Source: Sphingomicrobium lutaoense
GTDB lineage: Bacteria; Pseudomonadota; Alphaproteobacteria; Sphingomonadales; Sphingomonadaceae
NCBI RefSeq assembly: GCF_014195685.1
Contig: NZ_JACICF010000001.1
Location: 1,373,317 to 1,437,316 of the forward strand
Direction: 5' to 3'
Length of the DNA stretch: 64,000 nt
Positions 26,874 through 38,189 of this stretch are shown here, one piece after another. The stretch's first letter is position 1, and every line of letters begins with the position of its first letter. The position numbers were made by a program, and so were the translations under genes. The notes under the pieces are model-generated. The model worked only from the letters and a program-made list of their open reading frames with translations. It had not been told where the DNA came from and ran no database searches.

Positions 26874-28118
26874 CTAATAACCTTCCTTGAGCGCGCGGAT
26901 GAGGCGCGACAACAGGCCCCCGCTGCGCGCCGTGCGCGCCGCTTCCTTTAGCGCGATGTCATGCAATCCGTCGTCGCCCTTGGCTGCCATCAGCGCAAGG
27001 CCGATGAGCGTCGCCGAAGCCGGCCCCGACAGCGCATCGGGAAGCCCGGGCAGCCCGCGCGGCCGTCCGACCCGAACCTGCCGACCCAGCACCCCGCCCA
27101 TATAGTCATCGACATTCTTGAGCTCGGCCCCGCCGCCGGTCACCACGACCTGCCGCCCGACCGGCCCCGAAAAGCCAAGGCTCCGCAGCGCCGCATCGAC
27201 TTCGTTGCAGATTTCCTCGGTGCGCTGGCGGATGACGGTGACGAGCTGCGCGCGGGTGATGCGCATCGGCTCGCCCGAGGCGCCGACCTGCGCATCGATC
27301 ATCTCGTGATTGTCGCGCGGGCTCTGCATCGCCGAGCCATAGAAACATTTCATCCGCTCGGCATCGCGGCGCGGCACGCCGAATGCCATCGCGATATCCT
27401 CGGTGACATCGCGCGCGCCAAGCGGGATCGAACGCAGTCCGACCAGCATTCCCCCCGCATGGAGCGAGACATTGGTGACATCGGCACCAAGTTCGACCAG
27501 CGCGACGCCGAGGTCGCGCTCGTCCTCGGTAAGGACGGCCTCGGCCGAGGCGGCGGTCGAAGCGACGATGGCGCGGACGCCAAGATGCGCCGATCGGATG
27601 ACATAATCGAGGTTGCGCAAAGGCGCCTCGTCGGCGGCAATCACATGGATATCGACCCCCAGTCGTCCGGCATGGAGCCCGCGCGGGTTCTTGACGCCCT
27701 GCACACCATCGATGGTGTAAAGCGCGGGATGGGCATGGAGAACGACCTGCCCTTCGCGGTCGATCGCCGCGCGCCCCGCCGCCAGGAGTTCGGCGATGTC
27801 GCTTTCCTCGACCGGATGGCCGCCCAGTTCGACTTCGACATTCGCGACGTCGCTGACCAGTCCGCCCGCGGCAAATCCCGCCCAGACCTCATCGACGGTC
27901 ACTCCGCTCATCCGCTCGGCAAGATCGACCGCCTCGCGAACCGCCACCTCGGAGATTTCCATGTCGGTGATATAGCCGCGCTTGACGCCCTTGGACTCGC
28001 GCTGCCCCGATCCCAGCACCTTGATCGCGCCGTCATCATCCTTCTGGACGACCAGCGCGGAGACCTTGGACGAACCGATGTCGAGCGCGGCAATGGGCGC
28101 TTCGCCGAGCGCAGCCAT
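26874..28118 (-). CDS. ftsA: Cell division protein FtsA
   Basis: FtsA is the actin-like ATPase that anchors FtsZ to the membrane and recruits later division proteins. The 414 residues show IAALDIGSSKVSALV at the N-terminus, the SHS2-like 1C domain and the phosphate-binding VVTGGGAELKNV near residue 345. An amphipathic membrane-targeting helix ends the protein (LLSRLIRALKEGY). The ATG at 28118 overlaps the ftsQ stop as TGATG. Confidence 0.97.
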   Translation of the reverse strand: MAALGEAPIAALDIGSSKVSALVVQKDDDGAIKVLGSGQRESKGVKRGYITDMEISEVAVREAVDLAERMSGVTVDEVWAGFAAGGLVSDVANVEVELGGHPVEESDIAELLAAGRAAIDREGQVVLHAHPALYTIDGVQGVKNPRGLHAGRLGVDIHVIAADEAPLRNLDYVIRSAHLGVRAIVASTAASAEAVLTEDERDLGVALVELGADVTNVSLHAGGMLVGLRSIPLGARDVTEDIAMAFGVPRRDAERMKCFYGSAMQSPRDNHEMIDAQVGASGEPMRITRAQLVTVIRQRTEEICNEVDAALRSLGFSGPVGRQVVVTGGGAELKNVDDYMGGVLGRQVRVGRPRGLPGLPDALSGPASATLIGLALMAAKGDDGLHDIALKEAARTARSGGLLSRLIRALKEGY

Positions 28119-28981
28119 CAGGCGCCTCCCCCGTCGCGCAATTCCTCGACCGGCCCCGGCATCCGCGCGATCGCCTGGCCCGGAATGCGCAGGTCGTAGC
28201 GCTTCACCCCGAGGCCCAGGAGCGGATTGGCACGATCGTTCTTCATGAAGCTCGCAAGCGCCTCGGACGCGGCTTTCTCGCCTTCGGGAAGGACGAGGAT
28301 TTCCCCGCTCGTCACATTGAGGTCCCAGCGCCGCCGCCCGACCCAGCGCGCCGAGGCAAGCTGGCTCTTGAGCGCGGGCTCGCGGTCGAGGATCCGCGCC
28401 AGCTGGGCATAGTTGGCGGGCGCGCCGGGGCCGAGCAGAAGCGGCAGGTCGGGCATCTCGCTGATCGGCACCCGGTCGAGGATCCTGCCCTCTGCATCGA
28501 TCAGCATCAGCCGCCCGTCGTCCTGCCACAGCGCGGCAGGCTCGCGCTCGACGATGTCGATCACCAGCGTGTCGGGATAGCGGCGCGACACGCGCGCATC
28601 ATGCACCCAGCCGAAATCGAGCAGGCGGCGCCGCACGTCCGAGGTATCGACCAGCGGCAGGGCGGTGGTGCGCTGGTTGAGCGCGATGCGATAGACGGGT
28701 TCGGGATCCATCCGCTCGATGCCCTGAACATCGACGCTCTTCACGCGAAAGCCCATCGAGCCCACGCCTTCCCCGGCCGCCCGAGCGGCCTTGCCGGGCA
28801 GGTCGAGCGCGAAGAGAATGGCGATGCCGATGACCGCGGCAAAGGCGAAGAATGCGAAACGGGCAACCCTGTCGGCTCCTGCCTGCGCGCCGCCGGCGGC
28901 ATTCTTGCGCGGAGCGGCCTTGCGGGTCCGCCGCGCGCTTCGCCGCTTGGGGGCACTGCGTTTCACATGCTTGGCGCTCAT
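28118..28981 (-). CDS. ftsQ: Cell division protein FtsQ
   Basis: FtsQ bridges cytoplasmic and periplasmic divisome proteins. The 287 residues begin with a very basic cytoplasmic tail (KRSAPKRRSARRTRKAAPRK), then one membrane helix at about 43-63 and a POTRA domain starting MGFRVKSVDVQGIERM. A beta domain follows (WVGRRRWDLNVTSGEILVLP). The ATG at 28981 overlaps the ddl stop (ATGA), and the longer frame runs into ddl and is rejected. Confidence 0.95.
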   Translation of the reverse strand: MSAKHVKRSAPKRRSARRTRKAAPRKNAAGGAQAGADRVARFAFFAFAAVIGIAILFALDLPGKAARAAGEGVGSMGFRVKSVDVQGIERMDPEPVYRIALNQRTTALPLVDTSDVRRRLLDFGWVHDARVSRRYPDTLVIDIVEREPAALWQDDGRLMLIDAEGRILDRVPISEMPDLPLLLGPGAPANYAQLARILDREPALKSQLASARWVGRRRWDLNVTSGEILVLPEGEKAASEALASFMKNDRANPLLGLGVKRYDLRIPGQAIARMPGPVEELRDGGGA

Positions 28982-29907
28982 CGCGAAAGCGCCTCCGCGA
29001 TGATCTTCTCGACGAGTTCGCCATAGCTCATCCCGATCGCGCGCGCCTGTTCGGGCACGAGGCTGAGCGGGGTCATGCCGGGTTGGGTATTGGTCTCGAG
29101 AAGGAAGATGCCGTCCATGCCCTTTTCGTCGTCCCAGCGGAAATCGGAGCGCGACACGCCCTTGCAACCAAGAATGCGATGCGCTTCGACGGCATGTGCT
29201 TTCATCGCCTCGGCGACGTCGTCGGGGATGTGCGCGGGGCAGATATGGTCGGTCTTCCCGTCGGTATATTTGGCCTCATAGTCGTAAAAGCCCGCCTTGG
29301 GCTTCAATTCGGTGACGCAAAAGGCTTCTTCGCCCAGCACCGAAACGGTGAGTTCGCGTCCCTCGATGAAGGTCTCGGCCAAAAGCCGGTCGAACTTCTG
29401 CCACGGACCCTCGGCCTTGGCCGAAATCGGATGGCCGACATTGCTGTCCTCGGTGACGATCGCGATGCCGACGCTCGACCCCTCGTTGACGGGCTTGAGG
29501 ACGAAAGGACGAGGAAGGGGATCGCCTTCGAAAAGCGAAGCGCTTTCGACCACTTTTCCGGGCGGCATCGGAATGCCATGCGGTTCGAGCACCGCCTTGG
29601 TGAGCTGCTTGTCGATCGCCACCGCCGAGGTGGTCACGCCCGAGTGGGTGTAGCGGATGCCCATGATGTCCATCAGGCCCTGCACGCTGCCATCCTCGCC
29701 CGGCGTGCCGTGCAGCGCGTTGAAGACGACATCGGGGCGCAGTTCGGCAAGTTTCGCGGCTATGTCGCGGTCCATGTCGAGCGCGGTGACATTCTTCCAT
29801 CCGCGCTCCTCGAGCGCTGCGACCACTCCCTTGCCGCTCATCAAGGAGACTTCGCGCTCGGCGGACCAACCGCCCATCAGAACGACGACAATGAGATCCT
29901 TGTTCAC
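28978..29907 (-). CDS. ddl: D-alanine-D-alanine ligase
   Basis: An ATP-grasp enzyme that makes the D-Ala-D-Ala dipeptide for peptidoglycan. The 309 residues include VLMGGWSAEREVSL near the N-terminus, VLKPVNEGSSVGI near 145 and EVNT-type metal ligands in FLLETNTQPGMT. The GTG at 29907 overlaps the murB stop (GTGA). This is chosen over an ATG 11 codons upstream inside murB. Confidence 0.96.
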   Translation of the reverse strand: MNKDLIVVVLMGGWSAEREVSLMSGKGVVAALEERGWKNVTALDMDRDIAAKLAELRPDVVFNALHGTPGEDGSVQGLMDIMGIRYTHSGVTTSAVAIDKQLTKAVLEPHGIPMPPGKVVESASLFEGDPLPRPFVLKPVNEGSSVGIAIVTEDSNVGHPISAKAEGPWQKFDRLLAETFIEGRELTVSVLGEEAFCVTELKPKAGFYDYEAKYTDGKTDHICPAHIPDDVAEAMKAHAVEAHRILGCKGVSRSDFRWDDEKGMDGIFLLETNTQPGMTPLSLVPEQARAIGMSYGELVEKIIAEALSR

Positions 29908-30797
29908 CCGGATTTCCGTCCTACCCGCTGGATTTCCCATTCCAGTTCCACGCCCGAATGGGCCTTCACCTTGTCGCGAACATCCTCGCCCAACTGCTCG
30001 ATGTCGCTTGCCGAAGCGTTACCGAGATTGATGAGGAAGTTGCAATGTTTCTCCGACACCTGCGCGTCGCCGCGGGTGAGGCCGCGGCATCCTGCCGCGT
30101 CGACATGCTCCCAGGCCTTCCCACCCTCGGGATTCTTGAAGGTCGAACCGCCGGTGCGGGTGCGGACCGGCTGCGAATTCTCGCGCGCTTCCTGGATGCG
30201 GTCCATCTCGGCCTGGATCGCCTCGGGCTTTTCGGGATGGCCGCGAAAGGTCGCCGACAGGACGATCGCGCCCTCGGGCAGTTCGCTGTGCCGATAGCTG
30301 TAGCCCAGCTCCTCGTTCGACAGCGTGCGCACGCTTCCGTCGCGCAGCAGCACCTCGGCCTCGATGAGGATTTCGCAGGTCTCGCGCCCATAGGCGCCGC
30401 CATTCATGCGGACGAAACCGCCCACCGTGCCCGGTATCGAGCGCAGGAATTCCAGCCCGCCGATCCCCGCATCGCGCGCCGCCGAGGACACGAGAACGCC
30501 ATGCGCTCCGCCTCCGCATTTGAGCGTCACATCGTCCAGCTTCTCGACCGAGGCGAAGGCCTTGCCGAGCTTCACCACCACGCCCTCGACCCCGCCATCG
30601 CGGATGATCATGTTCGACCCGAGGCCCAGCGCCATCACCGGCATGGTCTCGGGTATCGAAGCGATGAATTCGACAAGATCGTCACGGTCGGCAGGCTCGA
30701 ACAGCCAGTCGGCATGACCGCCGGCCTTGAACCAGACAAGCTTCGCCAGCGGCGCATCCTTCTTCAACTTGCCTCGAACGGAGGGCATTTCAGTCAT
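29904..30797 (-). CDS. murB: UDP-N-acetylenolpyruvoylglucosamine reductase
   Basis: MurB is the FAD enzyme that reduces UDP-GlcNAc-enolpyruvate to UDP-MurNAc with NADPH. The 297 residues show the FAD-binding [13 protein letters not shown] near 57 and [25 protein letters not shown] near 110. The catalytic Ser lies in the [14 protein letters not shown] stretch. The ATG at 30797 overlaps the murC stop (ATGA). Confidence 0.96.
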   Translation of the reverse strand: MTEMPSVRGKLKKDAPLAKLVWFKAGGHADWLFEPADRDDLVEFIASIPETMPVMALGLGSNMIIRDGGVEGVVVKLGKAFASVEKLDDVTLKCGGGAHGVLVSSAARDAGIGGLEFLRSIPGTVGGFVRMNGGAYGRETCEILIEAEVLLRDGSVRTLSNEELGYSYRHSELPEGAIVLSATFRGHPEKPEAIQAEMDRIQEARENSQPVRTRTGGSTFKNPEGGKAWEHVDAAGCRGLTRGDAQVSEKHCNFLINLGNASASDIEQLGEDVRDKVKAHSGVELEWEIQRVGRKSG

Positions 30798-32218
30798 TTC
30801 GAAACACGCGCCTTCCTGATTCCATCGGCCAGCCCCGCGGCCCAGCGGGTGATGTCGCCCGCGCCCATGCACAGGACCAGGTCGCCCTCGGCGGCAATGT
30901 CGCGAAGCGCTTCGGCCAGATCCTCCTCGTCCTTCACCGTGCGCACCATGCGGTGCCCGCGTGCGCGCAGGCCATCGGCCAGCGCCTCGGCGTCGATCCC
31001 CTCGATCGGCTCCTCCCCCGCGGCATAGACGGGCGTGATCATCACGATATCGGCTTCGTTGAAAGCGGTCTGGAACTCGTCCATCAAATCGTGAAGACGG
31101 CTGTAGCGGTGCGGCTGCGCCACAGCGATCACCCGCCCGCCATCGCTGTCCGACACCGCTTCGCGCGCCGCGCTCAACACCGCGCGGATCTCGACCGGGT
31201 GATGGGCATAATCATCGATGATGATCGCGCCATCGACTTCGCCGACGCGGGTGAAACGCCGCTTCACGCCGTCGAAGTCGGCAAAGCCCTGCGTGACCGC
31301 TTCGTCGCTCATCCCCAGTTCGAGCCCGACCGCGATCGCGGCAAGCGCATTCTGGACATTATGCCGCCCGGGCATGGGCAGGAAGACATCGCGAAGCGTA
31401 CGGCTCTCGCCGTCGCGATCGGTGATCACCACGTCGAAACGGCTGCCGCCATTTTCGGACCGCACATTGTCGGCGCGGATATCGGCGGCGGCCGAAAAAC
31501 CATAGGTCTGGATGCGCCGGTCCTGGATGCGGCTGAGGACATTCTGCACCTCGGGATGGTCGATGCACATCACCGCGAGACCGTAGAAAGGCACATTCTC
31601 GATGAACTGGCAGAAAGCGTCCTTGACCTTGTCGAACCCGCCATAATGCTCGAGATGCTCGGGATCGATATTGGTCACCACCGCGACCGTGCCGTCGAGC
31701 CGCAGGAAGCTGCCATCGGACTCGTCGGCCTCGACCACCATCCAGTCCGATTTGCCCAACCGCGCATTCGAACCGTAGCGATTGATGATCCCGCCATTGA
31801 TGACGGTGGGCTCGATCCCGCCATGGTCGAGCATCGCCGCGATCATCGAGGTGGTGGTGGTCTTGCCATGGGTGCCCGCGACCGCGATGGTCGCCTGCAT
31901 CCGCATCAGTTCGGCCAGCATCTCGCTTCGCTTGACCAGCGGCAGGCGCTTCTCGATCGCCGCCTCGACTTCGGGATTGCCGCGCGAAATGGCGGTCGAA
32001 CAGACAACCACCGCGGCATCGCCGAGATTGTCCCGGTCATGCCCGATCTTCACCTCGATCCCCTTGGACCGCAATTTCTCGACCGTCGGCCCTTCCTTCA
32101 TGTCGCTGCCCTGGACCTGGTAACCCAGTTCGCACATCACCTCGGCGATCCCCGACATGCCGATCCCGCCGATGCCGACGAAATGGATGATCCCGATGTC
32201 GCGCCCCAGGGCCTTCAT
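30794..32218 (-). CDS. murC: UDP-N-acetylmuramate-L-alanine ligase
   Basis: MurC adds L-Ala to UDP-MurNAc, the first Mur ligase step. The 474 residues have the N-terminal nucleotide-sugar motif [15 protein letters not shown], the P-loop [12 protein letters not shown] near 114 and [10 protein letters not shown] near 340. It overlaps murG upstream and murB downstream by four bases each. Confidence 0.97.
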   Translation of the reverse strand: MKALGRDIGIIHFVGIGGIGMSGIAEVMCELGYQVQGSDMKEGPTVEKLRSKGIEVKIGHDRDNLGDAAVVVCSTAISRGNPEVEAAIEKRLPLVKRSEMLAELMRMQATIAVAGTHGKTTTTSMIAAMLDHGGIEPTVINGGIINRYGSNARLGKSDWMVVEADESDGSFLRLDGTVAVVTNIDPEHLEHYGGFDKVKDAFCQFIENVPFYGLAVMCIDHPEVQNVLSRIQDRRIQTYGFSAAADIRADNVRSENGGSRFDVVITDRDGESRTLRDVFLPMPGRHNVQNALAAIAVGLELGMSDEAVTQGFADFDGVKRRFTRVGEVDGAIIIDDYAHHPVEIRAVLSAAREAVSDSDGGRVIAVAQPHRYSRLHDLMDEFQTAFNEADIVMITPVYAAGEEPIEGIDAEALADGLRARGHRMVRTVKDEEDLAEALRDIAAEGDLVLCMGAGDITRWAAGLADGIRKARVSK

Positions 32219-33369
32219 GCGGGCACCCCCATCCCGCCGGTTCGCGGAGCGGGGCGCTGCGCGCGAACGGGATCGGTGGGCATTGGATTGTCCCCCGCCG
32301 CAACCCGCTCGACCAGGTCGGCCAGTTCGGACGCGGCATGGGGCTTGCCGATCGCGAGCGAGCGCTGCGCGGCGTTGGCAAGCGCCTGCGGATCGGAACA
32401 GATTTCGGCGACCTGCGCGGCCAGCGTCTCGGCGGTGAAATTCTCCTGCCGGATCATCCGCGCTCCCCCGCCCTCGGCCATGTCCATGGCATTATAAGTC
32501 TGGTGATTGTCGGTCGCACTCGGCAGCGGCACGAGAATCGCGGGCCGACCGGCGACGGTCAGTTCGGCGATGGTCGAGGCACCCGCACGGGCGATCACCA
32601 GATGGGCATCGCCGATCCGGCCCGGCATGTCTTCGATATAGGTCATGGTCTCCGCGGGAATATCGAGGTCGACATAGGCCTGTCGGACATCGTCGATATC
32701 CTCGGGTCGGCACTGTTGAACAATATTCAAGCGGTGCTTGAGTTCCTCGGGAAGCCGCCCCATCGCCGCTGGCACGACCTCGCCCAGCACGCGCGCGCCC
32801 TGGCTCCCGCCGGTCACGAGAATATGCAGCGGGCTGCTTTCGTCGAAGGCCGGAAAGGGAATTTCGCCCAGCCGCTGGATTTCGGCGCGGACCGGATTGC
32901 CGACCAGTACCGCCTTGCCCTGGTCCTTCAGCCGCTGGACCTTGCGATAGGCAGTGGCGACCGCCTTGGCCTTGCCCGCCAGCGCACGATTGACGCGTCC
33001 GAGCACCGCATTCTGCTCGTGCAGCAGCGTCGGGATGCCGCGCCGCTGCGCCGCCAGCAACGACGGCAGGGCCGGATAGCCGCCAAAGCCCACCACCACG
33101 TCGGGCGGATAGCTTTCGTAAAGTTCGCTGGCCGCGCGCGTGCCCTTGTAGACGTTCCAGATCGTCCGGATCATGCCGAGCGGCCCGCCCTGCAGGCGCC
33201 CGGCGGGAAGCACATGGGTCTCGACATCGTCGAAGATCGCGGGGATGCCCGCGCCGCGCTGGTCGGTGACCAGCATCACGCCATGCCCGCGCCGCTTCAG
33301 TTCATCGGCCAGCGCATGCGCCGGGATCATGTGACCGCCGGTTCCGCCCGCTGCGAGGATGACATTCAT
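32215..33369 (-). CDS. murG: UDP-GlcNAc:undecaprenyl-PP-MurNAc-pentapeptide GlcNAc transferase
   Basis: MurG converts lipid I to lipid II on the cytoplasmic membrane face. The 384 residues begin [19 protein letters not shown] with the first glycine-rich loop. The second [11 protein letters not shown] loop is near residue 190, and the UDP-GlcNAc site [12 protein letters not shown] near 265. I chose the ATG at 33369, with a GGAGCGG site and an ATGA overlap with ftsW, over an in-frame ATG four codons upstream. Confidence 0.97.
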   Translation of the reverse strand: MNVILAAGGTGGHMIPAHALADELKRRGHGVMLVTDQRGAGIPAIFDDVETHVLPAGRLQGGPLGMIRTIWNVYKGTRAASELYESYPPDVVVGFGGYPALPSLLAAQRRGIPTLLHEQNAVLGRVNRALAGKAKAVATAYRKVQRLKDQGKAVLVGNPVRAEIQRLGEIPFPAFDESSPLHILVTGGSQGARVLGEVVPAAMGRLPEELKHRLNIVQQCRPEDIDDVRQAYVDLDIPAETMTYIEDMPGRIGDAHLVIARAGASTIAELTVAGRPAILVPLPSATDNHQTYNAMDMAEGGGARMIRQENFTAETLAAQVAEICSDPQALANAAQRSLAIGKPHAASELADLVERVAAGDNPMPTDPVRAQRPAPRTGGMGVPA

Positions 33370-34538
33370 GATCCGCTCCATTTGACCACATAGGGTGACC
33401 GGTTGAGATAAGGGTTCGCACGCGTGAAGGCGAGCAGCAATCCGATCATGATCGACAAGGCCAGCATGGAGGAACCGCCGTAGGAAATGAAGGGCAGCGT
33501 CATGCCCTTCGACGGCGCGATCTGGACGTTGACCGCCATGTTGATGAAGGCCTGCAGCCCGAACATCATCGCCAGCCCCGATGCCGCGAGAATGGCAAAG
33601 GGATCTTCCTCGTCGAGCAGCCGCACCAGCACCCGCGCCATGATCCCAAGATAGAGAAGCGCGATGACCAGGCAGGCAATCAGCCCGAATTCCTCGCCGA
33701 TCACCGAGAAGATATAATCGGTATGCGGTTCGGGCAGGGTGAATTTGAAGCGTCCTGCGCCGGGCCCCATGCCGAACAGCCCGCCCGCGGTCAGCGTGCG
33801 CATCGCATTCTGCGTCTGGAAATTGTCGCCCTCGCCGAAAAGGAAGGCATCGATGCGCGTCTGCGCGACATCATAGAAGAAATAGGCCAGAATGATCCCG
33901 ACCAGCGCGGCCACGCCCATCGCGCCCAACAGGCGCATATTGGCCCCGGCCAGCGCGAACATCCCCGCCCAGACCGCGCCGAAGATGATCGTCGATCCGA
34001 AATCGGGTTGCGCCATCAGGAGCACCGCGACCGCCCCGAACATCGCAGCCGAAATCAGCCCGGTCGGCAGCCCCTTGTCCTTCAGGCTGAACAGCCATGC
34101 CAGCGCGACGACATAGAAGGGCTTCAGAAACTCCGACGGCTGGAAGCGCGAGATGCCGAGGTCGATCCAGCGCTGCGCGCCATTGGTCTCCGATCCGATG
34201 AAAGGCACGAGAAGCAGCGCGACGAAAGCCACCCCCGCCCCGACGAGGCTCAACCGCCGCGCCATGTCGCGGTTCATCATCGAGATGAACAACATGATCG
34301 GGATCGACAGGGTGATCCAGGCGATCTGCCGGTAGAAGAAATAGAGTTCGGGGACCTTTACCGCTCCGCCTGACAGGCGCCGCGCGCCCGCCGGACTGGC
34401 CGCGGCGACCGCAATGAGCCCGATGCCGATCAGCATCGCGATCATCAGGAGGAGCACCTTGTCCACTTCCCAGAACCAGCGCCCCATCATCGAGCGGTCG
34501 GCGCGCCCGTAACGGGCCTTGTCGGCAAAACTCTTCAC
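33366..34538 (-). CDS. ftsW: Septal peptidoglycan polymerase FtsW (SEDS family)
   Basis: FtsW polymerises glycan strands from lipid II with its partner FtsI. The 390 residues form about ten membrane helices. SEDS hallmarks include FQPSEFLKPFYVV near 135, a region containing QPDFGSTIIF, and FISYGGSSML near the C-terminus. It overlaps murD and murG by four bases each. Confidence 0.96.
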   Translation of the reverse strand: MKSFADKARYGRADRSMMGRWFWEVDKVLLLMIAMLIGIGLIAVAAASPAGARRLSGGAVKVPELYFFYRQIAWITLSIPIMLFISMMNRDMARRLSLVGAGVAFVALLLVPFIGSETNGAQRWIDLGISRFQPSEFLKPFYVVALAWLFSLKDKGLPTGLISAAMFGAVAVLLMAQPDFGSTIIFGAVWAGMFALAGANMRLLGAMGVAALVGIILAYFFYDVAQTRIDAFLFGEGDNFQTQNAMRTLTAGGLFGMGPGAGRFKFTLPEPHTDYIFSVIGEEFGLIACLVIALLYLGIMARVLVRLLDEEDPFAILAASGLAMMFGLQAFINMAVNVQIAPSKGMTLPFISYGGSSMLALSIMIGLLLAFTRANPYLNRSPYVVKWSGS

Positions 34539-35749
34539 AGGGCCTCCACCGCCTTCCGGAAGGCATCGCCGCGCGCTTCATAATGGTCGAACTGGTCGAA
34601 ACTGGCGCAGGCCGGCGACAGCAGCACCGTGTCCCCTGCCTCCGCATCCGCAGCCGCCTGTTTCACCGCTTCGTCGATCGTCCCGCATTGCACCGCATCG
34701 ACCCTGCCGTCGAGCAACCGGCCGAACAGGTCGGCGGCTTCGCCAATCAGATAGGCCCGCGCGACATTGGAAAAATGCGGCTCGAGATCGTCGAGATTGT
34801 CGGTCTTGGCCTGCCCTCCCGCGATCCAGCGAATATGCGGATAGGCCGCCAGCGCGGGCGCGGTCGCGGTCGGGTTGGTCGCCTTCGAATCGTTGACGAA
34901 CAGCACGCCATCCTTCTCGGCCACCCGCTCCATCCGGTGCGGCAACCCTCCATAGCTGGCGAGCCCCGCCTCGATTTCCGCCTGTTCGAGACCGAGCGCC
35001 GCACAGGCCATCACCGCGGCAGCGGCATTCTGGGCATTGTGCGGGCCCTGGAGGCTCGGCCATTTGCCCGTGTCGAGACCCGACCCGTCGGGCTCGACGA
35101 TCGCCACCCCCTCCTCGGACTGCATGGCGAACAGCCGCTCCTTCGAGGCCTTGTAGGCATCGAAATCGGCATAGCGGTCGAGATGATCGGGCGTGACGTT
35201 CAAAAGCACCGCGACCTCGCAATCGAGGCTGCGGGTCAAATCGATCTGGAAGCTCGACAGCTCGAGCACATAGACCCCACCGAAGGGCAGCGGCTCCTGC
35301 TCGAGAATGGGCAGCCCGATATTGCCCCCCATGCTCGTCGGCACCCCCGCTTCCTTGAGGATATGATGGATCAGCGCAGTCGTCGTCGACTTGCCGTTGG
35401 TTCCGGTGATCCCCACCACTGCATGATCGGGAAGCCCGGCCCTCGCCTGCGCGAACAGTTCGATGTCGCCGATGACCGACACATCGGCCTTCCTTGCCAT
35501 GTCGGCGATCCAGTGCCGGTTGATCGGCACGCCGGGCGACACGATCAGCGCGTCATAACCATCCAGCCCCTCGGTCTCGAAATCGACTCGGCTAGCCCAT
35601 GGCGAGGCCTTGGCACGCGCTTCTTCCCTGGCGTCCCAGCAGGCAACCTTGGCGCCCGAGCGCACCAGCGCCTCGACGCTCGCCAGCCCCGAACGGGCCA
35701 GCCCGTAGACAGCGTAGGATTTGCCCTGCCAGGCCTCGCTCAGGATCAC
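34535..35749 (-). CDS. murD: UDP-N-acetylmuramoyl-L-alanine-D-glutamate ligase
   Basis: MurD adds D-Glu to UDP-MurNAc-L-Ala. The 404 residues show [14 protein letters not shown] at the N-terminus, the P-loop [15 protein letters not shown] near 113, and the substrate motifs RMERV and [10 protein letters not shown]. It is shorter than E. coli MurD (438) mainly at loops. ATGA overlaps join it to mraY and ftsW. Confidence 0.95.
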   Translation of the reverse strand: MILSEAWQGKSYAVYGLARSGLASVEALVRSGAKVACWDAREEARAKASPWASRVDFETEGLDGYDALIVSPGVPINRHWIADMARKADVSVIGDIELFAQARAGLPDHAVVGITGTNGKSTTTALIHHILKEAGVPTSMGGNIGLPILEQEPLPFGGVYVLELSSFQIDLTRSLDCEVAVLLNVTPDHLDRYADFDAYKASKERLFAMQSEEGVAIVEPDGSGLDTGKWPSLQGPHNAQNAAAAVMACAALGLEQAEIEAGLASYGGLPHRMERVAEKDGVLFVNDSKATNPTATAPALAAYPHIRWIAGGQAKTDNLDDLEPHFSNVARAYLIGEAADLFGRLLDGRVDAVQCGTIDEAVKQAAADAEAGDTVLLSPACASFDQFDHYEARGDAFRKAVEAL

Positions 35750-36816
35750 CGCAGTTTCAGGGTGCTAAGGCCCGCCAGCGCGAGAACGAAGCTGATGATC
35801 CAGAAACGGATCACCACGGTCGGCTCGGACCAGCCAAGCTGTTCGAAATGATGGTGGATCGGCGCCATGCGAAAGATCCGCTTGCCCGTCCGCTTGTAGA
35901 AGAAGACCTGCACGATCACGCTCACCGCCTCGAGCACGAACAGCCCGCCGATGATCGCCAGCACGAATTCATGATGGGTCGCCACCGCGACCGCGCCCAG
36001 CGCGCCGCCCAGTGCAAGGCTACCGGTATCGCCCATGAACACCGCCGCCGGCGGCGCATTGAACCAGAGAAAGGCCAGCCCCGCTCCCACGATGGCAAGC
36101 AGGAGCACGGTAAGATCGCCTACGCCCAGCACGTTGGGAATGCCCAGATATTCGGCGAAGATGGCGTTGCCGACGAGATAGGCGATGAGGGTAAAGGCAA
36201 CCGCCGCGATGATCACCGGCATGGTCGCCAGCCCGTCGAGCCCGTCGGTCAGGTTGACCGCATTACCGAAGGCAACGATCACGAAGGCGCCGAAGGGAAT
36301 GTAAAGCCAGCCGATATCGAACAGCGCGCCCTGCACGAAAGGCAGGTAGAGCTCGGTGCCCGACACGCGCACCATTGCCCATGTCGCAAAGCCCGCGATG
36401 GCAAATTCCAGAAGCAGCCGCATCTTGCCCGAGATGCCGCCATGATGGGCTTTCTTCACCTTCGCATAATCGTCGAGAAAACCGATCGCGCCAAAGCCCA
36501 CGGTGACCATGATGCAGGCCCAGACGAAAGGATTGGACAGGTCCATCCAAAGAAGGACCGAAATCATCACCGAAATGAGGATGAGCAGGCCACCCATGGT
36601 GGGGGTGCCACGCTTGGCAAGATGGGTCTGCGGTCCGTCGGCGCGGATCGGCTGGCCCTTGCCCTGCTTTTTCCGCAGCCAGTTGATGAGCGGCGGCCCG
36701 AGGATCAGCCCGATGATCAGCGCGGTCGCCGTCGCCGCCCCCGCACGGAATGTGATGTAGCGGATGAGGTTCAGGACGCCGGGAAAGCCCAGCTGTTCGG
36801 CGATCAGGTAGAGCAT
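35746..36816 (-). CDS. mraY: Phospho-N-acetylmuramoyl-pentapeptide transferase
   Basis: MraY transfers phospho-MurNAc-pentapeptide to undecaprenyl phosphate, giving lipid I. The 356 residues have ten membrane helices and the family motifs: GTPTMGG near 72, [11 protein letters not shown] near 115 with the catalytic Asp pair, [10 protein letters not shown] near 190 and the HHHFEQLGW signature near 320. It begins inside murF with a 13-base overlap. Confidence 0.97.
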   Translation of the reverse strand: MLYLIAEQLGFPGVLNLIRYITFRAGAATATALIIGLILGPPLINWLRKKQGKGQPIRADGPQTHLAKRGTPTMGGLLILISVMISVLLWMDLSNPFVWACIMVTVGFGAIGFLDDYAKVKKAHHGGISGKMRLLLEFAIAGFATWAMVRVSGTELYLPFVQGALFDIGWLYIPFGAFVIVAFGNAVNLTDGLDGLATMPVIIAAVAFTLIAYLVGNAIFAEYLGIPNVLGVGDLTVLLLAIVGAGLAFLWFNAPPAAVFMGDTGSLALGGALGAVAVATHHEFVLAIIGGLFVLEAVSVIVQVFFYKRTGKRIFRMAPIHHHFEQLGWSEPTVVIRFWIISFVLALAGLSTLKLR

Positions 36817-38189
36817 GGACGCCCCCCTGCCAGTGCTTCGACCAGTTTCGCAAGTCCTACCGAGTTGCTCGCCTTGACGAGGATCGCGTCCCCGGGCCGC
36901 AAAATCGCCTTTGCGGCGTCGGTCGCTTCGCCGGCATCGTCGACCCGCGCCAGGGGGACCTTGCCTTCCAGGGCTGCCTCGAGCGGCGCCATTTCCTCGC
37001 CGACCAGGATGAGCTGTTCGATCCCCGCATCGAGGATCGGCGCGGCAAGATCGGCATGGAGCTGCGCGCTCTGCTCGCCCAATTCCTTCATCGCACCGAG
37101 AACCGCGATCTTGCGCCCCTCCTCGCGCCCGAGGCTTGCCAGCGTCGCCTTCATCGACGCCGAATTGGCATTATAGCTTTCATCGATCAGCAGCGCCTGG
37201 CCGTCATCGACCGGAATGACATGGCGCTCGCCGCGTCCTTTGAGCCCGGCCATGTCGGCCAGCGCCAGCCCGGCCTGCGCGACATCGCCGCCCGCCGCCT
37301 CGACCGCGGCCAGCACCGCCAGCGAATTGGCGATCCAATGGTCGCCTTTCTGCGCGATGGTGTAAGTGACTTCGCGCCCGCGCAGCCGGGCCGTCACCAG
37401 GCTCCCGCCGCTCCGCGCGGGCACCGCATGGAGAAGTGCCGCATCGGCATCCTTGCTGCCGAAAGTGAGGATATGCCGGGTCTTGCCCCGCGCCGCGCGG
37501 ATCAGCCGGTCGCGGTGCGGCGAATCCTCGGGCAGGATCGCGGTCCCGCCTTCCTCCAGCCCGGTGAAGATTTCGGCCTTGGCGTCGGCGATCGCCTCGA
37601 TGGTGCCGAGATTCTCGATATGCGCGGGCGCGATGGCAGTGACCAGCGCGATATGCGGCCGCACCAGCTTGACCAGTTCGGCAATTTCGCCCGCATGGTT
37701 CATTCCCATTTCAAAGACCGCGAAGCGCACGTCGCGCGGCGTGCGGGCCACGCTCAGCGGCACGCCCGTATGGTTGTTATAGCTCTTGACCGAACGGTGC
37801 GCTCGTCCCCGCGCGCTGCGTTCGAGCGCCGCATAGAGCGCTTCCTTGGTCGAGGTTTTGCCGACCGACCCCGTGACGCCAATGACCACCGCATCCTCGG
37901 AAAGCCGCTCGCGCGCCGCGCGCGCCAGCGCGTCAAGCGCCGCCGCGACATCCGGAACGAGGATATGCGGCCCCTTCACTTCCTCGCTCACCAAGGCGCC
38001 ATGCGCGCCTTTCTGGAAAGCCATGGGAACGAACTGGTGGCCGTCATGACGCGTGCCGGGCATGGCGACGAACAGGTCGCCGGGCTCGACTTCGCGGCTA
38101 TCGAAGGTCACGCCCCCGACGGCGAAGTTCCCATGAATTTCCCCGCCGGTCGCGGCGGCGATTTCCTCGGCGGTCCACAGAACGCTCAT
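36804..38189 (-). CDS. murF: UDP-MurNAc-tripeptide-D-Ala-D-Ala ligase
   Basis: MurF adds D-Ala-D-Ala to complete the UDP-MurNAc pentapeptide. The 461 residues have the P-loop [15 protein letters not shown] near 108, [10 protein letters not shown] near 140 and the [10 protein letters not shown] motif near 320. The ATG at 38189 overlaps the murE stop (ATGA). A GTG three codons upstream is less likely. Confidence 0.96.
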   Translation of the reverse strand: MSVLWTAEEIAAATGGEIHGNFAVGGVTFDSREVEPGDLFVAMPGTRHDGHQFVPMAFQKGAHGALVSEEVKGPHILVPDVAAALDALARAARERLSEDAVVIGVTGSVGKTSTKEALYAALERSARGRAHRSVKSYNNHTGVPLSVARTPRDVRFAVFEMGMNHAGEIAELVKLVRPHIALVTAIAPAHIENLGTIEAIADAKAEIFTGLEEGGTAILPEDSPHRDRLIRAARGKTRHILTFGSKDADAALLHAVPARSGGSLVTARLRGREVTYTIAQKGDHWIANSLAVLAAVEAAGGDVAQAGLALADMAGLKGRGERHVIPVDDGQALLIDESYNANSASMKATLASLGREEGRKIAVLGAMKELGEQSAQLHADLAAPILDAGIEQLILVGEEMAPLEAALEGKVPLARVDDAGEATDAAKAILRPGDAILVKASNSVGLAKLVEALAGGRPCST